From NCBI GenBank assembly GCA_000209815.1, contig FP929036.1, forward strand, positions 807,658 through 871,657: 64,000 nucleotides of DNA, read 5' to 3'. A program made the position numbers and the translations under genes. The first letter of the stretch is position 1. Each line of letters opens with the position of its first letter. Shown piece after piece: positions 1-8,589 of the stretch. The DNA comes from Butyrivibrio fibrisolvens 16/4 (GTDB taxonomy: Bacteria; Bacillota; Clostridia; Lachnospirales; Lachnospiraceae). The notes under the pieces are model-generated. The model did no database searches. It saw only the letters and a program-made list of their open reading frames with translations, and was not told the origin of the DNA.

Positions 1-2
1 GT

Positions 3-398
3 GTTGCTCGTCACATACATCAGAAGAATAAGTATGTTGTAAATATGATTGGTAAAGAGGGACTTTATCATTTAATTAGTCTTGCAAATGTATTACATTG
101 TGAAAATCCAGATAAAGTAGAAGATGATTGGATTAATGATTATAAATTACAAAATAGTGATTTTGATATCACTGATGTCGATAAGGAACTGGCAGAAAAA
201 ATACCTTCTCCACTCGAGATGGGAGAAGTCTATCAAAGATTAATTAATGATACACTTGATTCTAAAGAAGATTATGTAGATGGAATCATCCGAGTTTACA
301 ACAATGAAATCTGTGATACGATTGACAATTATAATTGTAGTGCATTTTATGAGCCATCCTATGTAATAGCCAGAGCATATCAGTCTGGTGGTTTTTAA
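3..398 (+). CDS. Hypothetical protein, 5' end outside window
   Basis: The reading frame is open from the first bases of the window, so the gene begins upstream; an internal ATG lies at position 45. About 131 residues are visible, with no signal peptide or membrane segment. The visible part is acidic and rich in Asp, Asn and Tyr and ends in a Gly-Gly-Phe tail. I do not recognise a family. A strong intrinsic terminator follows at 444-469, so this is the last gene of its transcript. Real coding is supported by the uninterrupted frame and the terminator; function is unknown. Confidence 0.6.
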   Translation, partial: VARHIHQKNKYVVNMIGKEGLYHLISLANVLHCENPDKVEDDWINDYKLQNSDFDITDVDKELAEKIPSPLEMGEVYQRLINDTLDSKEDYVDGIIRVYNNEICDTIDNYNCSAFYEPSYVIARAYQSGGF

Positions 399-443
399 AA
401 CCGAATAGTTTTGGACTGGGCGAGAGCTCTTTGGTCCACCGTA

Positions 444-469
444 GACGGGAAGAATTTCCCGTCTTTTTT
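444..469 (+). terminator. Intrinsic terminator
   Basis: An 8-bp perfect stem (GACGGGAA / TTCCCGTC) with a GAAT loop is followed directly by six T residues. It closes the transcript of the partial gene at the window start. Confidence 0.85.
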
Positions 470-586
470 GTTATATATTTTTAGAATGAATAATTTAAGA
501 CTGCCATAGTAAAAACACAATTGAATGATGGAATTTCTATAGATTTTAAAAATAAAGGGATTGTTAACTTTATTGGAGGAAACAAG

Positions 587-1449
587 ATGAAATGTCCACA
601 TTGTAATGCAGATATTGCACCTAATACAAATTATTGCGAATTCTGTGGGTCTCAAATCTCATATGACATGAAGAGAGAACAAGAACAACTAAATAAGGCT
701 GGATGTCCAAAATGCGGAAGTTCAAATGTTACTTTTAATCGTGAGAAGCAAGGAGAGGTTAAAGGGAAGAATGCTAGTGCAGTTGTTAGACGTACTGTAG
801 GTGTTTGTAAGGATTGTGGTTATACTTGGTTTACCGATGATACAGGTGAAAACAAGAAAAAGGCTCCTATTTGGCTGTGGGTATTAGGATGGATTTGTAT
901 CTTCCCAGTACCTCTAACGATACAAATGTTACGTAATAAGGAGATGAAACCAGCTGTTAAATATGGAATTATCGCAGCAGCGTGGATTTTCTATTTATGT
1001 ATAGGAATTTTGGTAGTCCTACTGATGATACAAAAGTTGAAGATGCTACTACTGTTACTGAGACAACTGTGGCAGATACAACAGATGAATCTGATAACCA
1101 AGACGATGTTCAGAGTCCTATAAAGGAAGGTAGTATTGTTATTAATGCTGTAGATAAAGGTGAATATGGACAGGATTTAGTCCTAAATGAAGATACAGAT
1201 ATGCCGGACAATATAATTGGTCATTTTGTACCGGCGGGAACATATGAAGTTACCAACTTGAGAGACAAACCTACACAGGTTAATGTTTATAAGAATGAAA
1301 AACATGTAACAGAAGAAGGATGGGAAGAATGGGCTGATGGACATGTAATTTTGCTACAGCCAGATGAGACAGAAGAAATAACAGTTGAAGACGGTTATTT
1401 TGTAAATGTTGATGGTACAGCCGAAGTTGTATTGAATTCAAAAAATTAG
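587..1449 (+). CDS. Zinc-ribbon membrane protein (frameshifted)
   Basis: The start is the ATG at 587, placed by a GGAGG ribosome site about 8 bases upstream. The N-terminus has a zinc ribbon (CPHC then CEFC), a second one (CPKC then CKDC), a basic stretch and two hydrophobic segments near residues 93-145. The frame then breaks in a T run near 1008-1011. Adding one T joins it to the downstream frame, which encodes a Thr/Asp-rich linker and an outer domain of about 110 residues ending at 1449. The whole resembles the common Firmicutes layout of cytoplasmic zinc ribbon, membrane span and small extracytoplasmic domain. Function is unknown; a sensory or stress role is only a guess. The break is probably a sequence error. 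Confidence 0.65.
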
Positions 1450-1535
1450 ATATAATATTAATTAGAAATACAGAAATGAATCTAAATAACTAGGTAAGTG
1501 TTGGGTTTAACCAGAGGTTTAACTTGAAAGCGCAG

Positions 1536-1557
1536 AGGCAACAAATGCCTTTCTTTT
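1536..1557 (+). terminator. Weak intrinsic terminator
   Basis: A 5-bp stem (AGGCA / TGCCT) with an ACAAA loop is followed by TTCTTTT. It lies 87 bases downstream of the zinc-ribbon gene and is a plausible but weak terminator. Confidence 0.4.
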
Positions 1558-1607
1558 AATATTTTTTGAGGCCGGAATCTATTCGAGCCTCTTCAGCCCC
1601 AGCAATG

Positions 1608-1640
1608 AAAAGACCTTGAAGTTTTGCTTCAAGGTCTTTT
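1608..1640 (+). terminator. Strong hairpin just before sfsA
   Basis: A perfect 14-bp stem (arms at 1608-1621 and 1627-1640) with a TTTTG loop ends in TTTT. It looks like an intrinsic terminator, yet it lies only 16 bases before the sfsA ATG. It either ends upstream transcription or sits over the sfsA promoter region. Confidence 0.75.
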
Positions 1641-1644
1641 GTCG

Positions 1645-1650
1645 TATAAT
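1645..1650 (+). promoter_or_regulatory. TATAAT box immediately before sfsA
   Basis: A perfect TATAAT lies 6 bases before the sfsA ATG at 1657. With normal promoter geometry transcription would start at or next to the ATG. No convincing -35 box is seen at 16-18 bases; the upstream sequence is the terminator hairpin. Confidence 0.45.
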
Positions 1651-1656
1651 CATATT

Positions 1657-2307
1657 ATGAAATATAAACACATAGAAAAAGCAAAATTCATATCACGGCC
1701 AAATCGGTTTATTGCAAAGGTAGAAATAAACGGGCAGGAGGAGACTGTGCATGTTAAAAACACTGGTAGGTGCAAGGAGCTACTAATACCGGGTTGTACA
1801 GTCTATTTGGAAAAATCCGACAATCCTAATCGAAAGACACTGTATGATCTGGTGGCGGTGGAGGCAGAGATAGGCCTTGTTAATATAGATTCTCAGGCTC
1901 CTAATGCAGTGGTGAAGGAATGGCTTGCTACTAAGGATTATGATGTGGTAATTCCGGAATACAAATATGGTAACTCTAGAATCGATTTTTATATGGAGCG
2001 AGAAGAAGAGAAGTTTTTGATGGAGGTCAAGGGCTGCACTCTAATCAAAGACGGGATAGGCTATTTCCCAGATGCTCCAACGGAAAGAGGTGTAAAGCAT
2101 CTTAGAGAATTGACAGCAGCTACCACAAAGGGCTATAAGGCTATTATCGCCTTTGTAATCCAGGTAGAGGGAATAACAGAGGTTAGGCCTAATATAGACA
2201 CTCATCCAGAGTTTGGGGTGGCACTGGCGGAGGCAAAGGCTGCAGGGGTAGAGGTTTGGTTTTTATGTTGCAAAGTTACTAAAGATGAGCTTGCAATTAT
2301 CATGTAA
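1657..2307 (+). CDS. sfsA: SfsA family protein
   Basis: This 216-residue protein matches SfsA (sugar fermentation stimulation protein) along its length. The N-terminus has the OB-fold-like segment (FISRPNRFIAKVEING) and the family motif NTGRCKELL. The C-terminal half has a nuclease-like core (SRIDFYMEREEEKFLMEVKG, FPDAPTERGVKHL). SfsA has been linked to DNA binding and sugar use in E. coli; its biochemical role is unsettled. The ATG at 1657 fits the family N-terminus better than the upstream TTG at 1624. No Shine-Dalgarno sequence precedes it, and a TATAAT box lies 6 bases upstream, so the message may be leaderless. Confidence 0.9.
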   Translation: MKYKHIEKAKFISRPNRFIAKVEINGQEETVHVKNTGRCKELLIPGCTVYLEKSDNPNRKTLYDLVAVEAEIGLVNIDSQAPNAVVKEWLATKDYDVVIPEYKYGNSRIDFYMEREEEKFLMEVKGCTLIKDGIGYFPDAPTERGVKHLRELTAATTKGYKAIIAFVIQVEGITEVRPNIDTHPEFGVALAEAKAAGVEVWFLCCKVTKDELAIIM

Positions 2308-2315
2308 TAGTTATA

Positions 2316-2343
2316 TTGACAAAAAGCTGATAGCAGCTATAAT
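2316..2343 (+). promoter_or_regulatory. Sigma-A type promoter for radical SAM gene
   Basis: A perfect TTGACA (2316-2321) and a perfect TATAAT (2338-2343) are separated by 16 bases, about 50 bases before the radical SAM start codon. Confidence 0.75.
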
Positions 2344-2393
2344 AGATTACGTGCAATTTAATCAATTAAAATCGGTAAAAGGAATTATTAGTA

Positions 2394-3488
2394 ATGAAAG
2401 AAACAAGTTTTGATATTCAAGGGTATATGACAAAAGGCGTAGAGCGTATTGTGAAGGACGCTTTGAGAGCTACTTTTAAAGACCCTGCTGAAAGTATCTT
2501 TATGGCTAGCTTTGCAAAGGCATCAAAAAAGGCATCAGCTACCAGATTAAAATTCAAGGAGGAAGGGTTACATGTTCCTCCATTTTTAATTACATCAATT
2601 ACTAGCAATTGTAATCTTCACTGTGCAGGCTGCTATTCTAGACAGAATGAAGCAACAAAGGATTGTGCTCCAGTAGATCAGATGACAGGTGAAGAGTGGG
2701 GCAAGGTTTTTGAGGAAGCAAGAGAGCTTGGTATCAGCTTTATTTTACTTGCAGGTGGCGAGCCACTACTTCGTAAAGACGTTATTCAATCTGCTGCATC
2801 ATATAAGGATATTCTTTTCCCTATATTCACAAATGGCGTATTCATAAGTGATGAGTATTTTACATTATTTGATAAGAATCGCAATCTCGTTCCTATTATG
2901 AGTATTGAAGGCCACAAAGAGGCAACTGATGCAAGACGTGGTGAGGGCATCTACGACAAGCTAATTTCCAATATGGAAAAGTTCAAGGAAAAGCATCTTA
3001 TATTTGGAAATTCAATTACTGTTACAACAGAGAATTTTGATGATGTTTTATCAGATGAATTTGTATCTATGCTAGGTGGTTATGGATGCAAATCCATGAT
3101 TTATGTAGAGTATGTTCCTGTATCAGACGAGAGTAAGCATTTGGCCCTTTCAGAGGAGCAGGAGGAAAAGCTTCGTGCTAGGATTGATGAACTGAGACAG
3201 AAGTACGAGGAAATAGTATTTATTTCTTTCCCAGGAGATGAGAAATCTTCAGGTGGATGTGTTGCGGCAGGACGTGGTTTCTTCCATATTAATTCACATG
3301 GTGGAGCAGAGCCTTGTCCATTCTCTCCATTCTCTGATACAAATGTAAGAGAGTCTTCACTTAGGGGCGCAATATCATCTCGTCTGTTCAAGGTGTTACA
3401 GGATACGGACATATTGCTGGATGACCATGTTGGTGGATGCGTTTTATTTGAAAAGCGTGACCAGGTTCAGGCGATTTTACAGCAGTAA
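2394..3488 (+). CDS. Radical SAM protein of unknown function
   Basis: The 364-residue protein has the radical SAM cluster motif CNLHCAGC (C-x3-C-x2-C) near residue 75, then the GGEP motif (ILLAGGEPLLRKD) used for SAM binding. It therefore binds a 4Fe-4S cluster and cleaves S-adenosylmethionine. The C-terminal third carries scattered Cys residues (GGCVAAGRG, AEPCPFSPF, GGCVLFEK) in a SPASM-like region that may hold a second cluster or bind substrate; the spacing is not a full SPASM motif. About 65 residues precede the core. It has its own promoter, and the next gene (shikimate-kinase-like) starts 68 bases downstream. No peptide substrate gene is seen nearby, so the substrate is unknown. Confidence 0.85.
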   Translation: MKETSFDIQGYMTKGVERIVKDALRATFKDPAESIFMASFAKASKKASATRLKFKEEGLHVPPFLITSITSNCNLHCAGCYSRQNEATKDCAPVDQMTGEEWGKVFEEARELGISFILLAGGEPLLRKDVIQSAASYKDILFPIFTNGVFISDEYFTLFDKNRNLVPIMSIEGHKEATDARRGEGIYDKLISNMEKFKEKHLIFGNSITVTTENFDDVLSDEFVSMLGGYGCKSMIYVEYVPVSDESKHLALSEEQEEKLRARIDELRQKYEEIVFISFPGDEKSSGGCVAAGRGFFHINSHGGAEPCPFSPFSDTNVRESSLRGAISSRLFKVLQDTDILLDDHVGGCVLFEKRDQVQAILQQ

Positions 3489-3556
3489 AAAATACTGGTA
3501 AAGTAATAATTACTATGGCATAATACTTCTTAAAATATTTATAGAAGAGGTGCTAT

Positions 3557-4057
3557 ATGAACAACATTGTTTTAATCGGAATGCCTGGAGTAGGAAAGAG
3601 CACACTTGGAGTAGTGCTTGCCAAGGAATTAGGATATGAATTTGTGGACGCAGATTTGCTTATTCAGAAGCGCGAAAAACGCCTTTTAAAGGAAATAATA
3701 GCTGATGAGGGTGTTGATGGTTTCCTAAAGATTGAAAACGATGTTAATGCGGAAATTCAGGCGGATAAGACAGTTATCGCAACTGGCGGTAGCGTAATAT
3801 ATGGCGCCAAAGCCATGGAGCACCTAAAAGAAATTGGAACCGTCGTTTATCTAAAGCTTGATTATGAAACACTTGATAGCAGATTAGGAAGCTTAAAGGG
3901 TAGAGGCGTAGTCCTGAAAGATGGTCAGAATCTTAAATCCCTTTATGACGAGCGTATTCCTCTGTATGAAAAGTATGCAGATATTGTGGTTGATGAACAG
4001 GGATTAGATTTAGAAGAAACACTAGATAGTATATTAAAAAAGTTGCAGAACGCTTAG
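3557..4057 (+). CDS. Shikimate-kinase-like P-loop kinase
   Basis: The 166-residue protein starts with a P-loop (GMPGVGKST) and the DAD motif (FVDADLLIQ), as in AroK. It also has the lid-region Arg (DERIPLYEKYADIVVD). Two family positions are altered. The shikimate-binding Arg of the F-R-x-x-E motif is replaced (GFLKIEN, Leu at that place), and the GGG motif reads TGGSV. It may be a diverged shikimate kinase or a relative with another substrate. Its last codons and stop lie inside a terminator hairpin shared with the convergent gene on the other strand; the two coding regions overlap by 4 bases. Confidence 0.75.
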   Translation: MNNIVLIGMPGVGKSTLGVVLAKELGYEFVDADLLIQKREKRLLKEIIADEGVDGFLKIENDVNAEIQADKTVIATGGSVIYGAKAMEHLKEIGTVVYLKLDYETLDSRLGSLKGRGVVLKDGQNLKSLYDERIPLYEKYADIVVDEQGLDLEETLDSILKKLQNA

Positions 4058-4074
4058 CGTTCTGCAACTTTTTT
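4041..4074. terminator. Bidirectional terminator overlapping two stop codons
   Basis: A perfect 13-bp stem (4041-4053 with 4057-4069) has a 3-base TTA loop and is flanked by an A run on the left and a T run on the right, so it works in both directions. The kinase stop codon (4055-4057) and the stop of the minus-strand peptidase (4054-4056) lie at the loop. The stem itself encodes the C-terminal residues of both proteins. Confidence 0.9.
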
Positions 4075-4743
4075 ATAACCTGTTTTTACCAACCATTTCT
4101 GATCGATTATCTTTACCTCGTCTCCAAAGGCGATGTGAAGTCTTACTGATGCTGGCTGCTGTTCGATTTCCTGAACAGTTCCTTCACCAAATTTAGGGTG
4201 AGTAACTGTATCACCAACCTCGTATTTAATCTTTGCATTTTCCATATTAGCGTACATTTTTTGTGTACGATATGTATCAAGCATCTGTACCTGCTTGTGG
4301 TCTACGTTAGGACGTGTGAGCACTGAATCGTAGTCTACCTTCTGGATGTTCTGGCCATCGATGTAATAATCTGATGGGATAGCTCCGATAAGTGAGCAGC
4401 AATATTTCCAAGCGCTACCGTGTACACCTGGCTGCCAATTATATTTCTCTGGGATGTTGATATGTCTGGTCATATAATGAGCATATTCGTGCTTGTATAG
4501 ATTGACTCTGTCATTCTTTGTAAGCTGCTCATTCATACAGAATCCGATGAAAAACAGTGAAAATTCAAAACGTTCTTCGTTATCGTAAGATGGTGGGAGA
4601 TAAGAGCCTAAAGCCTTTTCATCCATTCCGAAAGTAATAGGTACCTCGGCGCCATGTAATCCCAGCTTATGATCTAAAACTGAGTAAAGAGCGGTGATTT
4701 CTGCACGCAAAACTGGTTCTTCATTGTGCAACAATTTTAGCAT
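4054..4743 (-). CDS. SprT-like zinc metallopeptidase with C-terminal Tudor/KOW-like domain
   Basis: The 229-residue protein has a zinc peptidase motif HEYAH (in YKHEYAHYM, near residue 84), preceded by an N-terminal region resembling SprT-like peptidases. Those act on proteins, in some families on DNA-protein crosslinks. The C-terminal 50 residues (GDTVTHPKFGEGTVQEIE) match the small Tudor/KOW-like module found at the end of UvrD/PcrA helicases and in CarD-like proteins, which binds RNA polymerase or nucleic acid. This pairing suggests action near transcription or DNA repair, but that is inference. No signal peptide is seen, so it is cytoplasmic. Confidence 0.75.
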   Translation of the reverse strand: MLKLLHNEEPVLRAEITALYSVLDHKLGLHGAEVPITFGMDEKALGSYLPPSYDNEERFEFSLFFIGFCMNEQLTKNDRVNLYKHEYAHYMTRHINIPEKYNWQPGVHGSAWKYCCSLIGAIPSDYYIDGQNIQKVDYDSVLTRPNVDHKQVQMLDTYRTQKMYANMENAKIKYEVGDTVTHPKFGEGTVQEIEQQPASVRLHIAFGDEVKIIDQKWLVKTGYKKVAER

Positions 4744-4938
4744 TTCTTTTTTGTCATTTCATACTCCTTAACTTATAGAAAAACTGCATTTCAGTATATC
4801 AACTGAGGGGGTGATTTACAATTACCAAACTTTCAAAATAGGGACTTAAAAAGTCTCATTTCAGGTATAAAGTTTGACACGAAAATTACCGATAATGTTT
4901 ATTGAAGTGTAGATAAAAATAAATCAAAATTAGTATAA

Positions 4939-6167
4939 ATGGGGTTGAGTATGAAAAATCAAAAATTCTTTAAAAGGATTATGGCTTTAGCCACAGCGGT
5001 AATTATTTTAGGGGCATTTGTAGCAGAGCCAATAACAGCTGAGGCAGCTAAAAAGAAGGGGTCCGGCAGAGCAACATATGCTGTTGGAGATGATGTTGCA
5101 TTTGGTGCATTAGATGGACAGATTTTGACCTGGACAATTCTGACCTACGATGATACAACCAAGATAGCTTTTGTAACTACAAGAAGACCTCTTAATTCCA
5201 AGACAATTACTTCTTATAGAATGGCTATAGACCAGATTTACAAAAATAAGGGAACCACTGCAGGCTATGTGCGCTGGTCGGAAAATTACTGGAGAGGCTG
5301 GTGCAATCAGGTATTTTACAAGCAGTGTTTCAATGCAGCAGAGCGTGCAATGATTCAAAAGACCACCTTATCTGAAGAGGCGGCGCAGGATTCCATAATG
5401 AATTACTATCACGATACATCAATGGACGCGGCTTTCGTAGGTGGTAAAGCAAAAAATGCTGTTAATATGGCTATCTACAATTCCCAGACCACTACATCAG
5501 ATTACATTTTTTTCCTATCTACAGATGAATATACTGCCTACAAGGATACAATGAAAAATGAGACAAAGCTTATGTTTCCTCTGAGAACAAATGCATATGA
5601 TGATCCTGTACAGGGCTTGTTTGGAAATGATACAGATAAGCTGATTTACAGAATGTATTATTACGCAGGAGATTCTATTCGCCCTGCAATGTACGTGCAG
5701 CTGGGAACTCCTGAGCCACAGGAAGATTCAAGCAAAACAAGCTCTACTGACAAGAACACATCAAATACCAAAACAACAGATACTACAAAAACTACTACAA
5801 CGGCGAAAACTACAGCAGCTGCCACTACAACAAACACCGCAGCAACCACAGATACTAAGAAAAAAGCAGGTAGCACAAAAAATATGCAAATAACGGAACT
5901 AATATAGGAGACATCCTTTTGCCAGACGATGCAGATTATTCTATGAGTCGAGGCTCAACTGCTCAGGTTGCCATTGATATGGAATATCTAAACAGCACCG
6001 ACAAGCAGTACAATGTTAGCTATACATCATCCGATGGAAATGTTCTTACCATCGATTCAAATGGCCTGATTACTGCCAGTGCAAAAGGTTCTTCAACTGT
6101 CACAGTCAGGATGAAAAAATCTAATGGAAAGATTTATACAATGTCCTGCAGAGTAGATGTTAATTAG
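4939..6167 (+). CDS. Secreted DUF6273-type protein with C-terminal BIG2 Ig-like domain (frameshifted)
   Basis: A signal peptide (residues 1-36, ending near AEPITAEA) is followed by a domain of about 200 residues with the DUF6273 pattern: W-x-I-L-x-Y opening, then YVRWSENYWRGWCNQVFY and a Thr/Lys-rich linker. The frame breaks in an A run at 5875-5880. With one added A it continues as a BIG2 Ig-like domain (VTVRMKKSNGKIYTMSCRVDV), giving one protein of about 410 residues. These domains are typical of secreted or surface proteins of Lachnospiraceae. Function is unknown. The start is the ATG at 4939, or the inner ATG at 4951 (MKNQKFFKR), which also gives a good signal peptide. Confidence 0.7.
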
Positions 6168-6180
6168 ATAAAATCACAGG

Positions 6181-6210
6181 CCTCTGACCTAAATGGTCAG
6201 AGGTTTTTTA
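6181..6210 (+). terminator. Intrinsic terminator
   Basis: A 9-bp perfect stem (CCTCTGACC / GGTCAGAGG) with a 5-base loop is followed by TTTTTT. It closes the secreted protein gene. Confidence 0.9.
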
Positions 6211-6298
6211 ATAATTCTTTAAGATTTTTTTATTAGTATTCTTTGGCTATAAGATTTATACTAGTAAGAAATAAGAAGTCAATAATTGGAGGATAATT

Positions 6299-7009
6299 AT
6301 GTATTACGGATATGGTTATGGATATGGCTACGATTGGACTATCATATTAGTGATTATCGGTGCAATAATCAGTGGTATTGCTTCATTAAATGTCAGAAGA
6401 ACTTATGCAAAATACAGCAAGTTTAGAAATTACAGAGGAATCACTTCTAATCAGGTGGCAGAGCATATTTTACACGCAGCTGGAATTTATGATGTGAGAA
6501 TTGAGAGAATAAGAGGTAATCTTACTGATCACTACTCTCCAAATGAAAAGGTACTTCGCCTGTCTGATGCAGTTTATGGACAGACCAGCGTTGCAGCTCT
6601 TGGTGTCGCAGCTCACGAGTGTGGTCACGCAATTCAGCATCAGGAGGGCTATGCTCCACTAAAGTTGCGCTCAGCATCAGTACCTCTTGCAAATATTGGT
6701 TCCTGGGTTTCTTGGCCAGTTATTTTAATTGGCTTATTAGTTGGTTCCACACCACTTGCCCAGGTAGGAATTTTCCTATTCACTTTTGTAGTTGCATTCC
6801 AGCTCATCACTCTTCCTGTAGAGTTTGATGCCAGCGCCAGAGCTCTTAGAATTCTTGATCAGGATCACATCCTTGAAGGAGAGGAGCACAAGGGTGCAAC
6901 AAAGGTGTTAAAAGCAGCAGCTCTTACATACGTGGCAGCTTTATTTACTACAATTCTTCAGTTGCTCAGACTTGTTCTTATTGTTAACGGCAGAAGCAGA
7001 AGGGACTAG
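6299..7009 (+). CDS. YugP-type membrane zinc metallopeptidase
   Basis: The 236-residue protein starts with a Tyr-Gly-rich tail (YYGYGYGYGY) and a membrane segment. It contains the zinc motif HECGH (AAHECGHAIQHQ) near residue 106 and two further membrane segments. PVEFDASARAL near residue 178 supplies the third zinc ligand region. This matches the YugP / neutral zinc metallopeptidase 2 family of Firmicutes membrane proteases; substrates are unknown. A GGAGG site precedes the ATG. Its TAG stop overlaps the GTG of the next gene by one base, suggesting translational coupling. Confidence 0.9.
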   Translation: MYYGYGYGYGYDWTIILVIIGAIISGIASLNVRRTYAKYSKFRNYRGITSNQVAEHILHAAGIYDVRIERIRGNLTDHYSPNEKVLRLSDAVYGQTSVAALGVAAHECGHAIQHQEGYAPLKLRSASVPLANIGSWVSWPVILIGLLVGSTPLAQVGIFLFTFVVAFQLITLPVEFDASARALRILDQDHILEGEEHKGATKVLKAAALTYVAALFTTILQLLRLVLIVNGRSRRD

Positions 7010-7761
7010 TGGTGAATTACTTACAAAGCTTGATAAAAGTTAATAATCTAGCTGATTTACAGCCTGACTATCCAGTGGGGACACTTGTGCTCACGGACAG
7101 CCAGGCTGTTGTTGATGAATGCAAGCTTAGGAATATTCCGGTGGCGGCATACGAGCATGATGATGTGACGGGGCTTAAATGCCAGCACATTCTTTTGGAT
7201 GTTGATGATGTGGATGATGAAGAGTTTGAAAACATCTATCGCAGATACAAGGATATTCCCTGGGATATTGCCACTACAGATAGGACAATCATCAGAGAAT
7301 TTGCTATGACAGATTTGGATGATTTGGTGGCATTATATGAAAAGCCTGGTATGACAGAATATATGGAGCCGCTTTTTGAGTACGAAGAAGAAAAGGCCTA
7401 CGAAGAAAATTATATTGAGTATATCTATAAACTCTATGGTTTCGGAATGTGGTTGATTTATGATAGAATGACAAAGGAGCTTATTGGTAGGGCAGGCATC
7501 GAAGTCCGTGATACTTGCACTGTTGATAAACAGGCAGAAATGGGTTTTTGCATTACCTCTGATAGATGGAGGCAGGGACTTGCCTACGAGGTTTGCTCCA
7601 AGATAGTTCAGGTGGCCAGAGATGATTATGGCCTTACCAGTCTGATTGCCAGGTGTGATCCTGACAATATTGCCAGCAGAAAGCTTTTGGAAAAACTAGG
7701 CTTTAAATTTCTGTATTATCAGGAAGATGGCGATTGTAGATATTTTATGGAGATATGTTAG
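7009..7761 (+). CDS. GNAT family acetyltransferase with extra N-terminal domain
   Basis: Residues 95-250 form a GNAT fold with the acetyl-CoA region (CITSDRWRQGLAYEVCSKIV) and the C-terminal ASRKLLEKLGF motif. Residues 1-90 (TLVLTDSQAVVDECKLRNIP and onward) look like a remnant of a HAD-type Rossmann half, a fusion seen in other Lachnospiraceae proteins. The substrate is unknown. The GTG start at 7009 overlaps the peptidase stop; a second GTG at 7012 is also possible. The AraC gene starts on the base after the stop, so the three genes probably form one transcript. Confidence 0.8.
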   Translation: MVNYLQSLIKVNNLADLQPDYPVGTLVLTDSQAVVDECKLRNIPVAAYEHDDVTGLKCQHILLDVDDVDDEEFENIYRRYKDIPWDIATTDRTIIREFAMTDLDDLVALYEKPGMTEYMEPLFEYEEEKAYEENYIEYIYKLYGFGMWLIYDRMTKELIGRAGIEVRDTCTVDKQAEMGFCITSDRWRQGLAYEVCSKIVQVARDDYGLTSLIARCDPDNIASRKLLEKLGFKFLYYQEDGDCRYFMEIC

Positions 7762-8589
7762 ATGGATTTAAAAGATTATCAGCACGAAGTAGTAGTCACT
7801 GATGCGGGGCTTCCTTTCAAGCTATTTTCATTTGAGGGAGCTAGTGGCAATTATATTCGCGACAAGCATTGGCACCGCTCAATAGAGATTTTTGCAGTAT
7901 GGGAGGGCAAGCTTGATTTCACTCTTCACAACAAGAAGTTTCCTCTTAGTAATGGAGAGTTTGTTATTGTTAACAGTAACGAGGTTCACAGCATTGTAGC
8001 ACCAAATCCTAATAAAACTGTAGTACTTCAGATTCCACAGGATACTTTTGCAGAATATTTTACAGATGACCAGTTTATTTGGTTTTCGCATGGAGATAGA
8101 GAGTCTGATCATCGTGTGTTTACACTCCTTCAGGAAATGTATCTGATTTATACAAATGGAGAGGAAGGAAATAAGCTTCAGGTTCTCAGCCTTTACTACG
8201 AGCTTTTGTATCTTCTCGTTACAAAGTATCGAAAATTCAATGTTAATGAGGAGCTGGTAAAGAGCAATAAACAGCTGAAGAAGCTTTCCAGCATTACCAG
8301 ATACATGAAGGACCATTATTCAGAGCCACTTTCTTTAGAGATGATGGCAGAGCAGTTTAATTACTCGCCATCATATTTGTCACGTATGTTCCAAAAGCAT
8401 GCCGGTATCAATTTCAAGGATTACCTTTTAGGCATTCGCCTAGAGCATGCTGTACGTGAATTAGAAGAAACAGGCGGCCAGATTGTTGATATAGCCCTTG
8501 GCAATGGCTTCCCAAATTCAAAGGCATTCTCAAATGCTTTTAGAGACAAATACGGGGTATTGCCAAGCGAATACAGAAAGAACAATTAA
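7762..8589 (+). CDS. AraC family transcription regulator
   Basis: The 275-residue protein has an N-terminal cupin-like sensing domain (HWHRSIEIFAVWEGKLDF; NSNEVHSI) and a C-terminal pair of helix-turn-helix motifs (residues 175-272, with LEMMAEQFNYSPSYLSRMF and the family signature near FSNAFRDKYGVLPSEYRK). Such proteins are single-effector activators or repressors. It starts directly after the GNAT stop. It faces the siderophore operon on the other strand, with a 4-base overlap of the stop regions, so control of that operon is possible but not shown. Confidence 0.9.
   Translation: MDLKDYQHEVVVTDAGLPFKLFSFEGASGNYIRDKHWHRSIEIFAVWEGKLDFTLHNKKFPLSNGEFVIVNSNEVHSIVAPNPNKTVVLQIPQDTFAEYFTDDQFIWFSHGDRESDHRVFTLLQEMYLIYTNGEEGNKLQVLSLYYELLYLLVTKYRKFNVNEELVKSNKQLKKLSSITRYMKDHYSEPLSLEMMAEQFNYSPSYLSRMFQKHAGINFKDYLLGIRLEHAVRELEETGGQIVDIALGNGFPNSKAFSNAFRDKYGVLPSEYRKNN

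Noticed and set aside
4800-4938. Possible riboswitch before the DUF6273 gene
   Set aside because: Only small imperfect inverted repeats (GGGACTT / AAGTCTC) are seen; no conserved aptamer core was recognised.
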